Source: Boesenbergia rotunda
Taxonomy: Eukaryota > Streptophyta > Magnoliopsida > Zingiberales > Zingiberaceae
Length of the DNA: 64,000 nucleotides
Assembly: GCA_024364735.1 (NCBI GenBank)
Contig: JAGFNQ010004032.1
Coordinates: 339,428-403,427 of the forward strand
Direction: 5' to 3'
The stretch's first letter is position 1. Each line of letters begins with the position of its first letter. Both the position numbers and the translations under genes were made by a program. This document shows positions 43,765-54,922 of this stretch, in pieces. The notes beneath the pieces were generated by a model. That model saw only the letters and a program-made list of their open reading frames with translations. It made no database searches and was not told the DNA's origin.

Positions 43765-45425
43765 TTATCTAATTATGAATATTGTTTTTGTATTGGCTCC
43801 CCCTAGACTATAGCCTCGATAATGGTTAGGCAAGATGTGAATCTTGTCCTTGGGAATCAAATATTGGTTTGGTCCAGCTTGTTTGTTCAAACAGAGCTTG
43901 GGGACCCATGCTTGAACTTGGGTTCTATGTTGGTTCAATACAGCATAATAAGAACGTTGCCTAGACTTGGTTCGATACCCTAATCCAGATCGATTAAGAA
44001 TGGACTTCTGCATTCCAAGGATCATGTCAAGACCCTTGGAACCCGAAGTGAATCGTTCTAAAGCCACTCTGAGCTCCTTGACTTGAGTTTTCAAGGACAA
44101 ATTCTCTTCCTCAAGCTTCTGAACTTGAGTGGAGTTTCCTTCTTGAATATTCTCGGTCAAGGATCTCGAGTCGGCTTCCTCTTTCAGGCATTTTACTTCC
44201 TGTCAGAGGGACTCGACCCAGATTTTGGCTTTCGCCAAGTTGCGAGATAAGTAATCAATTAATTTGGATAGTTCAACCTCAGAATAACCTCTTACCGTTA
44301 TTTGACCGTTTTTCGAGATTGTGAGCCTTCCGTCATCTGGGTCCGATTCCGATCCGGTGTTGACGTCTTTCGAAGTGGTTAAGGCGTGAAGATTCGCGTG
44401 CGGGGCCTCTTCTTCTTCGGAGGAGGAAGATTCATCCCACGTGGCTTGGAGAGCCTTCTTCTTTCGCGCCTTCTTTGTTTCCTTCAAATTGGGGCACTTT
44501 GACTTGTAATTTCCCTTTTTGTTGCATTCGTAGCAGGTGACATTAGTTTTGCATTTTGAAGATGTTGAAGGTTTAGTTGGATCTTCCTTTCTTCGACTTG
44601 TTTTCTTTTTATTTGCTTGGTGCTTCAGCTCCATGTAGTAGTCCCGAGCTAGCCGAACCAACTTGGGTCGATCCCCTTCACTGTCTTCTGAGTTTGAGTC
44701 TGAATTAGACTTGGGTGCTGGTAGAGGCTTCTTCTTGGGGGCCTTTCCTTGAGATTTTCCTAGAATGAAAGCAATACTTTTCTCGACCAAAGTGGAGTTA
44801 GTCTATTCATGCAATTCTAATTCAGAGAAAAGTTCATCTAATTTAATGTTGGAGAGATCCCTGGAAACCTTGTAAGCATCTACCATAGATGCCCACAGTG
44901 TGTTCCTTGGAAACGCGTTTAGAGTATACCTGATTAGGTCACGGTTCTCGACCTTGTGACCTATCGTATGCAACCCATTCATTAGCTCCTGGATTCTGGC
45001 GTGGAGCTGTGCTGCTGATTCTCCTTCGTTCATCTTAATCGTGTAGAGTCTGTTCAGCAACAGATCTCTTTTGCTGATCCTGGTGTCGGAAGTGCCTTCG
45101 TGCAGCTCAATCAGCTTGTTCCAAAGTTCTTTGGCGTTGTTGAAGGGTCCCACTCGGTTCACCTCCTCCTTGGTCAATCCTCATTGCAAAGTCTGGGTTG
45201 CCTTTGTATCAGCCTCGATCTTCTTTTTCAATGAGGCGTCCCATTCAGAATAGTGTTGTGCCACTCCTTCTGTGTTCTTGGGAATCTCCAAGCCAGATTG
45301 AATGATTATTCACATGTCCACTTGAGTTTTCAGGTGGACTTCCATCCTGCTTTTCCAGTAGGAGAAATCTTCTCCACTGAAAAGAGGTGGTCTAGCAGTG
45401 CTGAATCCCTCTTGCATGGCCATTA
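43765..45425 (-). pseudogene. gag: SIR1 gag
   Basis: From ATG 45425 (MAMQEGFSTARPPLFSGEDF, SYWKSRMEVHL) the frame meets TGA stops near 45305 and 45180. It then reads KEEVNRVGPFNNAKELWNKL and the rest of a UBN2-type capsid to FSELELHE. The zinc knuckle CYECNKKGNYKSKC has Asn in place of the usual His. An acidic Ser/Glu tract, a coiled coil (VQKLEEENLSLKTQVKELRV) and SKGLDMILG...RSGLGYRTK follow; the last motif is shared with TRG3. It ends near 43765. Further stops occur at about 44200 and 44800. Confidence 0.85.
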
Positions 45426-45646
45426 ATGTTTTCTAAAAAAAACTTAACAAAAAAGTTGTTCCAAGACTGAGTCTTGGATTAGTAGTGCGGATGAAATTGA
45501 TAGCAACGAAAAAATGATCAAGTGGTGTTGCACTAACCTCGATTAACGAGAAAGATTCAAAAAAAATTTTAAAATTTCGTAAATCCGAAAAAAAACTCCC
45601 AAACTAGTGGTTGCACCAAGTTTGAGCCACCCGCTCTGATACCACT
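45426..45646 (-). other. SIR1 leader with tRNA-Met primer site
   Basis: TGGTATCAGAGC on the minus strand (45644 down to 45633) follows the LTR end ...ATCCAACA by two bases. The leader to the gag ATG contains no gene. Confidence 0.9.
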
Positions 45647-46908
45647 TGTTGGATTGGAGAAAATCGATAGAGGGGGGGGGGGGAGAATATCGATGTCAAA
45701 TTTCTCGGAAAAATAGAGCAGTTACGCAGCGAAAAATAACTAAATAAACACGAACACAAGTTGGTTTTACTTTGTTCGGAGTCGCAGTCGGCTCCTACTC
45801 CAAGGCCCACGGTCCTTGACCGTTTACGTTGGACAATTCTATATTCGAAAAATCTTTTTACAACTTTAAGTACAGATATAGAATTGGAATTTTGAAATTG
45901 CAACACTTTTCGTAAATTAAATTTATCGATGCCCGAGGTGGATCGAAGTTCGAAGCAGAGGGTCATCGTCGGCGCTAGAATCTCGAAGTCGAAGCTTGCC
46001 GGAGCATAGCACTTGACCGAAAGTGCTTGAAGCGTTGAGAGCGTAGTTGTTTGAAGCCTTGGGGGTGAACCCCCTTTTATAGCATCCATAGGGGCGCCTG
46101 TGTCGATGGGGGCGCTTGACACGTGGCCTCTCCTGCGCGAACTCCTATCCGCAGGATCGGTCAGTGCTTATCCCCTTCACTGGGGTGCCTGGGCTGATGG
46201 GGGCGCCTGTGTTAACACAGGCGCCTGAGCTGACTTGCTCCAAAGGCTTCGTGGTAGTTTGCTTCGATGGTTCTGTTTTGGCCTTGACCTGGGGCGCCCG
46301 TATCCATCCGGGGGCCTAACTCCAGTGAGGCGCCTCACTCCTTTGAGGCGAACACATTCCTTCGTTCCCTGCAACCAAGGTTAGTTCCAAAACACAAGAA
46401 GCAAAATATGTTAGCCATTATTTATAGCCTAAGGTATCTTGGTTCTGACTTTGGGTCTCCCAAATGGAACCCTAGGATGAACCGACGCCTACTGTTCCCT
46501 CACACGGGGAATGCGTCCTCACCTACTCCTCTCAGGAGAGTTTACCTTTTGCCAACCGGCTCCTCCGGTTGGACTTTTGCCCGATCCTCCCGATCAAGTC
46601 TTCGTGCCCAGTCTGCGACCAGGACTTCTTGCCCAACTTCCGATCAGGTCTTCGGTGCCCAGCCCTTTGCTAGGACTTCTTGCCCAGTCCTCGACCAGGA
46701 CTTCTTTGCCCAACTTCCGGTCAGGTCTTCTTGCCCAGTCCTTGACCAGGACTTCTTGCCCAGCCCTTTGCCAGGACTTCTTGCCCAGTGAACCTAGGAC
46801 TTTTCCTGCACACTTAGTAAGCTTGTTAGATTACATTAACACCTTAACTTCTGAACCCTTTGCCATTATCAAAGCACATGTTTGACTTAGGTGTTTCCTG
46901 CACCAACA
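45647..46908 (-). repeat. SIR1 5' LTR (1262 bp)
   Basis: Plus-strand edges are TGTTGGATTGGAG and ...CTGCACCAACA. It contains a 12-base G run (45672-45683), a 24-bp perfect palindrome (46202-46225), TGAGGCGCCTCA at 46326-46337 with a truncated partner, and the ~29-bp minisatellite (46617-46795). Confidence 0.92.
46061..46081 (-). promoter_or_regulatory. TATA box with adjoining hairpin in SIR1 5' LTR
   Basis: On the minus strand TATAAAAG (46081-46074) runs directly into GGGGG-TTCA-CCCCC (46074-46061). The same pair is at 35564-35544 and, with changed stem bases, in SIR3 at 54024-54003. Confidence 0.6.
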
Positions 46909-46913
46909 AACGA

Positions 46914-48235
46914 TTCTTGATCAATTCTGAGTATGTAATCAACTAAAATTCTCCTCTTCGAAAACTTTCAAAGAATGAGCAAAACTCATATAAAGAATGA
47001 GGAGGATAGTAACAAGATTACTATCTCCTTGTATGAATGCAAGTGATGAACGAGTATACTAACAACAAGTATTAGAAGATTTAGTGTCAGTTGTTGGAGA
47101 GTCTCACGATGTCGTAATAGTAGTACTTGCATAAATAAAAGCAACAACAACAAGATTGATTATGAGCGAATTGATTATTTATTCTCGGACCTCGAGGCGT
47201 CTTTTATAACCTTTTGATTCTATCAACTGATCCTTTTTGGGTCGGTCGACCTTCAGAATTTTCCCAACTTTGCATCCAGGTTCATGATCTACCTAGATCA
47301 TATATTCTCAAAATTAGCCTTTATCGGTTGACTGAATGCCCGTTCGGTCGACTGAATACCAAGAACTTCCTTTTGTTGCTTAATCCGATCTTTACTTACC
47401 AAATATGTTTGATCAATCGATCACTTGCTCGGTTGACTGAACTGTGTTATTTCCTTCCTCGTGTGATTCAATTCTATCTGATCTCTGGTTTCCAAAATAC
47501 GTTCGGTCGACTGATAGTGCTATCGGTCATCTAAACCAATATTTTCCTCCTTTGACTCAATTTGAATTTGAAATGATCTCATCATCGGGGATCGATCAAC
47601 TGAACCACTTGGTTCGATCAATCGAACCTTTAGATCATCCCAAACTTCATTTTTATGCAGAACAAAGTTAGCATAGTAAAATGATGATTATGATATTGCA
47701 AAACAAAATTAGATAAAATATACATGTATAAGGAAGAAAGATGGGTTTGTCTGTTCTAGACTTGGAAACCTCCATTGGTTTTTTCAATCAAATCGACACC
47801 TAGGGTTTATCCAACCGGAATGTGACCTCACTATACTACACTTTTAGAACTTATCTTAACTTATCTACCAAATATTTAGTCTGACAGATCTATTTGAACT
47901 TCCGTTGTTGCTCAGTGTCTAATCGACCCATCAAAACTTTACTTACTTGATGTCTAGTCCAGCTGAACCATCAAGTGCATTGTCAGATCAACTCATCTAA
48001 TTTCCTACACGGTATCTAGTCCTTCTAATCCACTAAGACTCCTTGCCTAGTATTTGGTCATCCTAGCCCACTAGGTCTTCCTAATGCCCAATATTTGGCC
48101 TTCCTGACCATTAGGACTTTCCATGTTTAGTGATGTGCACACTTAGCTCACCCATTAAACATATAATGTCTAACTTTAAACCATTTACCATACATCAAAA
48201 TATATATTTGATTATCGGTGCTGACTACACCAACA
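46914..48235 (-). repeat. SIR2 5' LTR, outer part
   Basis: It continues the LTR from 35129 and ends ...TGCTGACTACACCAACA. The reassembled LTR is about 1.49 kb. It contains repeated GGT(C/T)GACTGAA motifs (about 47230-47640), a TATAAAAG on the minus strand near 47208-47215, and a decayed TTGGTC..CCTGACC..TAGGACTT repeat (48000-48120). Frames at 47214-47671 are not credible genes. Confidence 0.7.
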
Positions 48236-49688
48236 AAACTAAGGTGTTGTGTATGTGACGTAAAATTTGATTAAAGTTTTTGCTACACATTCAACAATGA
48301 GCACAAAGTGAAGATGAGAAGCAATCAAAGCTATTCTCCCCCTGTAGCTCACACGGGTCTTAACAAGTGGTATCAGAGTAAAGTTGTTCTTCACTGGACT
48401 AATTACCAGAAGGAGCACAAGGCTAGAGGAAAGATGAAGTTGAAATTTTGAACTCTCAATATCAACAAGTCAAAGGACTAGTCATTGAAGGAGTTTAACT
48501 TCATAATGGAACGCAGGGATGAATTCAAATATGATATCTGAGTACCTCCGTTCATCAAAATGGCAAGCTTCAAGTATTGAAAATAAAAAATGAAGTATTT
48601 CTTTATGATGGATATAGAGCAATAGTTTGCTCTAATAGAAGGATTTGAAGCTTCAAGAAATACAAAAGGAAAACTTCTTCAGAGGAGCAAATGGAGCGAA
48701 GAACAAATTCAAAAGTTTATGAAAAATGAAAAAGTAACTAAATTACTAGTTAATATTTTATCTAAAGTCATTTTGTGTAAGATAGATGAATATCAAGATG
48801 CCAAGGAATTGTCGACAAAGCAAATGCAGTTTCATGACTATCCAACCTCAATGCCAAGTGAAAATGAATCTAAAGAGGTAGACTCATTGGATCAAGAACT
48901 TGAAGATTCGAATGTTGAGGTGCTCAACATTTGACGATAAAATCGAGGAAACCTCTACCTCAAGGATAGAGGGGGAGGGGCCATTGACACTAGAAGAAGA
49001 AGAAGCCTCAACATCCAGAGCCAATGAGGAAGAAGAGTTTGTTGCCTCTATAAGTGAAGATAGCTCACCTCATGAAGGTATAATAATTTTAATTGTTAAA
49101 AATAAAGAACATATCATTTATTTCGAATGTAGGGGAAAAGGATACTACAAAAGTAACTGTCCTAAATTAATGAAGAAAAAGAGTAAGTTGACATCCAAGA
49201 TAAGGGAGAAGCTAAAAGAGGTGGAACCCTTGATACACAAAGACAAAGAGCACATTATGTGCTTCATATGCAACCAAAAAGGGCATTACCAGAATCAATG
49301 CCCAAAGGGGAACATCAAAATAAAAAGAATGAAGCTCAAATTTAGGAGGACTTTTAAAGGTATCATTTAATAATGTTATTCATTTACATCAAGATAAAAT
49401 ATATGCTAGAAATAAGTTTTATGATTTTAGAGTGTGTTATCATAAAAATATAAAGCATGTAATTCTAATAATAATTATAGATCATATCATACTAGAATAA
49501 TACTACTTAAGTATAGGAAGGTAGAAAAAAATTTAGGCAAAACCCATAAGGAAATTAGATACATGCCTAGAAAAAGAAAAATCTGAGGCAATAATGAAAA
49601 ATCAAAATTTGAGGATTTAAGGATTGAAAATCAATTCATGAGGTTAAGACTTAATAAGGTAGAGAAGACTATTAGCAAGATGGAAACT
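48236..49688 (+). mobile_element. TRG4, old gag-only copia fragment
   Basis: The last 130 bases of an LTR (48236-48366; CTATTCTCCCCCTGTAGC...TCTTAACA aligns with TRG LTR ends) are followed by the primer site TGGTATCAGAGT (48369-48380). A decayed gag-like region then runs until OIV cuts it at 49688. SIR2 inserted in its LTR. It is the most diverged TRG copy here. Confidence 0.7.
48435..49370 (+). pseudogene. gag: TRG4 gag-like remnant
   Basis: Frames at 48719-48934 and 48900-49370 follow the TRG3 protein: KVTKLLVNILSKVILCKI, then Ser/Glu-rich ETSTSRIEGEG, then a degenerate first knuckle (FECRGKGYYKSNC, His lost) and an intact second knuckle CFICNQKGHYQNQC. Upstream (48435-48715) the frame is broken by stops. 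Beyond 49370 there are scattered matches to the basic and coiled-coil part up to 49680. There is no pol. Confidence 0.75.
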
Positions 49689-51235
49689 TGTTAGTAATGA
49701 TCGGGCTGACTAGAGGGGGGTGAATAACCCTACAAATTAAAAAATAGATCTTTTTTCTTCTAAAACAATGATAAGGTTAGTTAAGCAAAATAAAAACACA
49801 ACATAAAAAAAATAATAACTAAAATAAAGAGGCACTAGATTTTACTTGGTTGCAACCAAGGTGGTTGCTAATCTAAGGCAGTTGAATGTTCAATTTACAA
49901 ATAAATCCTTGTGGGCAAAGAAGCCTCTCACAGACTTGTAAACTCAGAGAAGACTCTCAAACGAATTACAAATGTTGTTGACAATACAATTGTATGGTCG
50001 CGTCGTCCGGGTAAGCTCTCGGGAGGATGCAAACTGATATAATTTCGTCGAGGCTAGTGTTGGACACTATCTCCATAAAATGATATTGCTCCGCTACAGG
50101 TGCTCATGAATAGCAATAATTCATTTTCTAAGATACAACGACGATGTCTCGAAATAGTAACACTACAAATTTCGAGACTAGCGAACCTTCTCGTAGGCTT
50201 TTCAGACTCTGGATGCACACGATGAGATGAATGCTAATGACTTTGATAATTGAATGAATGAATGAATCCATCACCTAGAGGACTCTATTTATACAAGGGA
50301 AGAGGAGAGGTACCCTTTGGAGAGTGGTGTGACATTTAGTTTAGGATAAATCTGGGTTATTCGATCTGAAGGGTTGTAACCCTTCAAATAACCCTTTGAT
50401 CTCATCCATCAGATCTTAATGGTTGTAACCTTATAGATCTCCCATTGTTCTCAGCTGCCAAATTTAATCTGACGCTTTAGATCAAGTCTCTCTTCACCGA
50501 CGGTCAGATCGTGACTCTTCATGTTCAATGCTCCAGCTTGCATCACTTGCGATCCAGCACCCATCTTCGATCCAACGATTGCCATTTGTTCTCTCCTCCT
50601 ATCTGAGTACCACGCAGACACTACCACATCACCCGAGCGCCACGTAGGCACTGCCACGTCACTAACACATCACCCGAGTGTCACATCACTTGCAACATAA
50701 ATTTAAGCTCCTCGCAACGATGCGTACGTACGATCACATCACCAACACATCACCCGAGTGTCACATCACTTGCAGCATAAATTTAAGCTCCTCGCGATGA
50801 TGTGTATGTGCGAAGTGCAAAGTGCGCCAACAAAGCACCCATTGCGCATGTGTGCACGTGCACGCGTGGCGGGTGGCAGGCTCGTAGGTGCGAGCACCTG
50901 CTCGCCTGTGAGAAGAGATCACCTATGTTTCTTTTTAATTCCATTAGCACAGGAACACATATAAGGAAGTAAATCTCTTTGAAAATTTTAGATGTGGGAC
51001 TAATCCTTATCTACTTCCTTTTATGCAAATTTTGGGCTAACTTTAAACAATTAATTTCTCATTCACCCGTAATCGATTTTGAATAAATTAATAGTCTAAA
51101 TTCATCTACGCGAAACGTAAATATCATTTTTGAAGTCAATTTTGACTTTCATCGATTGATGACACCTCAATTTTCCTTTGCAAAATCGTATTTGGTCTTA
51201 ATTATTTTTTTTGTTTAAGCACCAAATATCCAACA
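49689..51235 (-). repeat. OIV 3' LTR (1547 bp)
   Basis: Plus-strand edges are TGTTAGTAATGATCGGG and ...ACCAAATATCCAACA. A repeated block with CACATCACCCGAGTGTCACATCACTTGCA occurs twice (about 50670-50700 and 50742-50780). No gene is present; the frame 50758-50964 is chance. Confidence 0.8.
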
Positions 51236-51918
51236 ATCCCCCACATGAATGGAAATTAATGCGTGTATGCATGCTGACACTTTACAAGAGTCCAATCGAT
51301 AAGTCAATGCATTGGGAGAGGTAGCTTGTGACTTTGAACCTTCCATAGTGGAATGCTATCGAGCATACTAGGCTGCACAGTGAATGTGATATCTTGAACT
51401 GCTCAGCTGTTTGTGTATACTAAGACAATAACACCCACACAGGGACTTATCTCACCTACTTTTGGTTCTTATGGTTGGTTCCGTTTTATCCATGAACACC
51501 ATCTTGGAGTCATGAGTATTTCATTGAAGTGATCTGTCTTCACACTCATATAGGTGACGCTTTTATCAAGAGTATTCCACCATACTTCACCTTATAAAGG
51601 TATAGAAGTCATTAAATGCATAAGCTTAACCTCACTACAATGGTAGGACAACACATATTCATCCTATGATTGGGATAGAGATAATATATCTCGTGTACTA
51701 TAACTCAACTTTTGTAACTTCATTGTTCCATTAAACCAAGATCTTAGGATCTCTAGTCAACAAGGTTGGGTTACCACTACAGTCGATTTAGTTGTAGATT
51801 TTTAATCTCATTCCTCTTGATGAGCAATATACTTGATCTCAATTTAGCCCCTTCATAAGAGGATCTACCAAATTATCTTTAATCTTATCATATTCGATTG
51901 CAATCACTCTATTCGAAA
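51236..51918 (-). other. OIV polypurine tract and 3' non-coding region
   Basis: On the minus strand ATTCATGTGGGGGAT precedes the LTR. The rest, up to the end of RNase H, has no recognisable coding content. Confidence 0.7.
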
Positions 51919-53600
51919 TCAACTGCCTAATGGTATTGTGTCTACGACGTATATGTCACGACTTATCATTATACATACTACTCTGTGCCCTTCCAATCGC
52001 TGATTGACATCACAGTGTATAAGTACTACGGGCATAAGTTTCGTCCAGCTCGGAATATCTTCTAAGAAGTTTCGCAACCATTCAGCTTCTTCAGCTGCTT
52101 TGTCTAGTGCTATAAACTCAGATTCCATAGTAGATCGGGCAATGCACGTTTGCTTAGTGGACATCCAAGATACCGCTCCCCCATCGATCGTGAATACATA
52201 TCCACTAATGGATTTGGAGTCTTTTGTGTCTGATATCCAATTAGCATACAATATCCCTCTAAGGCAGTGGGATATCTTTCATAATGTAATCTGTTTCATA
52301 GTATATTTCAAATATCTAAGAACTCGCATCAGTGATTTCCAATGGGTGTCGTTTGGATTACTCGTAAAATGATTCAGCTTGTTGACCGCACAAGCAATAT
52401 CCGGACATGTGCAGTTTGTGAGATACATCATGCTGCCTATTATCCGAGAATATTCCAATTGCGATATGGGCTCACCATGATTTTTTGCTAAGTGTTGAGT
52501 TAGATCCATAGGTGTTTTCACTGTAGAGAGATCATACACATTGAACTTTCTCAATATCGCTTCTACATAGTGGGATTGTATCAGAACTATCCCATCAGAT
52601 GTCCTAAGAATTTTAATTTCTAATATAACATTTGCTCGACCCATATTTTTCATATCAAAATTTTTGATCAACATTCTCTTTATACTCATGATTATCTCAT
52701 GATTACAACCCATTATAAGCATGTCATCTACGTATAGACACACGATTACATGACTTTTAGGTGTGGTTTTGACATAAATACATTTGTCACATTTCTTTAT
52801 TTTGAATTCGTTTGACATCATTATTTTGTTAAATTTTTTGTGCCATTATTTAGACGCTTGTTTAAGTCCGTATAACGACTTAACAAGTCGACACACCTTT
52901 TCCTCTTTTCCTGGAGCTACGAACCCCTCGGGTTGCTCCATGTAGATTTTTTCTTCCAACTCACCATTTAAGAACGCAGTCATAACATCCATTTGATGTA
53001 TTTCAAGGTCATACAATGCTGCGATGAATATCAACACTCGTATGGACGTAATCCTTGTCATAGATGAGTAGGTATCGAAGTAGTCAAAGTTTTCATTTTG
53101 CTTGAACCCTTTGGCTACAAGTCTAGCCTTATACTTGTCAATCGATCCATCAACTTTATACTTGCATTTTAGTATCCATTTACAACCTAATGATTTAGTT
53201 CTGGTAGGAAGGTCTACTAATTCCCAAGTATGATTATTCATGATGGACTCGGTTTTATTATTGACAGCCACTTGCCATAATGGGGTGTCGGGACTAGAGA
53301 GAGCTTCACTTAATATTCTTGAGTCCATTTTCGACATAAAAGTCATGAAGTCCGGCCTGAACAATTTCTCAACTCTAGCCCGTTTGCTCCGACGTGGCTT
53401 TGAGCTTTGATCAGCAATAGTCCTTTTACGACAACTAAGTTCTGAAACGTCTTGTTCGTTAGAACTTCCATTGTAATCACTTTGAACGTTTCCCTTCTTA
53501 TTTGGGAATACATTTTCAAAGAATGTTGCATTCCGAGATTCTATGGTTGTTCCCACATTAATATCAAGAATGTCTGACTTGTGGACTATTTAATGATATG
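51919..53600 (-). pseudogene. pol: OIV reverse transcriptase and RNase H
   Basis: Minus-strand pieces in order: the RT N-terminal part from 53556 (NHTWELVDLPTRTKSLGCKW, ARLVAKGFKQNENFDYFDTY, IHQMDVMTAFLNGELEEKIY, KSLYGLKQASK), then a stop (CAA to TAA fits). Next is 52821-52279 with the active site CLYVDDMLIMG and IGSMMYLTNCTCPDIACAV, and 52251-51919 with the RNase H motifs DTKDSKSISGYVFTIDGGAVSW and STMESEFIALDKAAEEAEW. Stops or frameshifts separate the three pieces. Confidence 0.88.
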
Positions 53601-53610
53601 CATTACTATT

Positions 53611-54922
53611 TGTGGGATCACTATAATCGATAGAGGGGGAGATGAATATCGATGACTTGAATTTTTCGGAAACAGAGAGAATACGCTGCAAAAATTAAAA
53701 CAATGCTAACACCATTTCTTTTTTACTTGGTTCGGAGTTTGTAACGGTTTCTACCCCAAGACCCACGATCCTTGACCATTTTTTATAGAGAATTATATAT
53801 GTCAAAAATGGTATACGAGAGAAAGCTTTGAATACAGAATTAAATAATAAAATATAATTATACCGACGACACTGAGGAAATGGCGAAGACTCTCGAGCAA
53901 CGTGTCGTCGATCTTGATCGTTATCGGCGCGGGAAACTTGAGCATGGAAGAATGATGGAGCGTGTTTAAGTGCTTGAGTTGGAAAACAGTTGCTCTGAAG
54001 TAAAGGGGTGAAGCCCCTTTTATAGTGCCTTCTTGGGCGCCTGATAAGGCCTGGGGCACCTGCCACGACACCTAAACTAGAGCGTGCTTATCCGCAGACT
54101 TGGCTAAACCTTATCTCTGGTCTTGGGTGCCTGGGAGTGCTGAGGCACCTGATGGCTCATGAGCGCCTGAGAAGCTGACGTAGCGAACCTGCCAGCTTAG
54201 CTTCTCCATCCACTAAAAACCCCTTCTGGGGTGCTTGATACCTATCAGGCGCCTAGGTTCTCGGGTGCCTGAACCCTTTCAGGAGTCTGGGATGCAACAA
54301 CTGGTTCCTTTCAGTCCTGCAACCAGGGTTAGTCCAAAAATAATATAATATTAAAAATAAATGCATGACTAACAGCCGAAGCTGTCTTGGTTCTGACTTT
54401 GGATTTCAAAATGAAATCCTAGGTCGAACAGATGCTTACTGTTCCCTCTTCCGGGGAACGCGTCCTCACCTACTCCACTCTGGAAAAGTTACCTTTTTGT
54501 AAACCGGCTTCTCCGGTTGGACTTTTGCTCGACCTTCGAGACTATCGGATCTCGAAATATCCGTACCTCAACCCGCCTCTACTTCTGTCTGCAATCCTAG
54601 CTCGGCTAAGTCTCCTACCCGATCTTTCGGATCAGGACTTCGATGCCCAATCCATGACCAGGACTTCTAACCCAATTCCATGGACCAGGTCTTCATGCCT
54701 AACCCTCAATCAGGTCTTCGGTGCCCAGCCCTCGGCTAGGTCTTCGTGCACAGTTCTTGACCAGGACATCGTGCTCAACCCTACAGGTCAAGACTTCATG
54801 CCTAGCTTAACTAGGACTTTCCTGCACACTCAATAAAACACATTAGATCACAACATGAACTTAACTTTGAACCATTTACCATTATCAAAACCAGGTTTGA
54901 TCAAGTGCTTCAGACACTCACA
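53611..54922 (-). repeat. SIR3 3' LTR (1312 bp)
   Basis: Plus-strand edges are TGTGGGATCACTATAATCG and ...TTCAGACACTCACA. The hairpin AAGGGG-TGAAG-CCCCTT (54003-54019) abuts TATAAAAG on the minus strand (54024-54017). The ~29-bp repeat runs from about 54640 to 54815. Confidence 0.78.

Larger units (their letters stand above)
35130..46908 (-). mobile_element. SIR1, SIRE-like copia element, complete but dead
   Basis: Exact target duplications AACGA lie at 35125-35129 and 46909-46913. Minus-strand order is 5' LTR (46908-45647), tRNA-Met primer site, gag, spacer, protease-integrase, RT-RNase H, a 3' non-coding region, polypurine tract and 3' LTR. The 3' LTR is split by the solo LTR SOL1. Without SOL1 the element is about 9.3 kb. 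LTRs differ by roughly 6-8% in the first 150 bases, mostly transitions. Stops and a frameshift disable gag, integrase and RT. The lineage call (SIRE/Maximus-like) rests on the large Gag with a coiled coil and the long 3' region, and is tentative. Confidence 0.9.
31719..48235 (-). mobile_element. SIR2, decayed SIRE-like copia element, heavily interrupted
   Basis: On the minus strand the pieces are the 5' LTR (48235-46914 and 35129-34965), a mutated primer site (TTGATATCAGAGT near 34962-34950), a gag remnant (about 34950-33891), a gag-pro spacer (33890-32644) and the start of the protease region. The protease region lies on both sides of a solo Tat LTR (32700-32644 and 31881-31724). Further pol is missing; TAT1 abuts at 31718. 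The 31800-31881 stretch aligns with 42930-42990 of SIR1. SIR1 is inserted in its LTR. Confidence 0.75.
49689..53610 (-). mobile_element. OIV, 3' half of a different copia element
   Basis: On the minus strand it consists of RT-RNase H (53600-51919), a 3' non-coding region, a polypurine tract and a 3' LTR (51235-49689). The RT motifs (LYVDDMLIMG; EIHQMDVMTAFLNGELEE) look like the Oryco/Ivana group rather than SIRE, which is a tentative call. SIR3 cut it at 53611, so gag, protease and integrase are missing. The flank AAACT (49684-49688) is the candidate target duplication. Confidence 0.8.
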
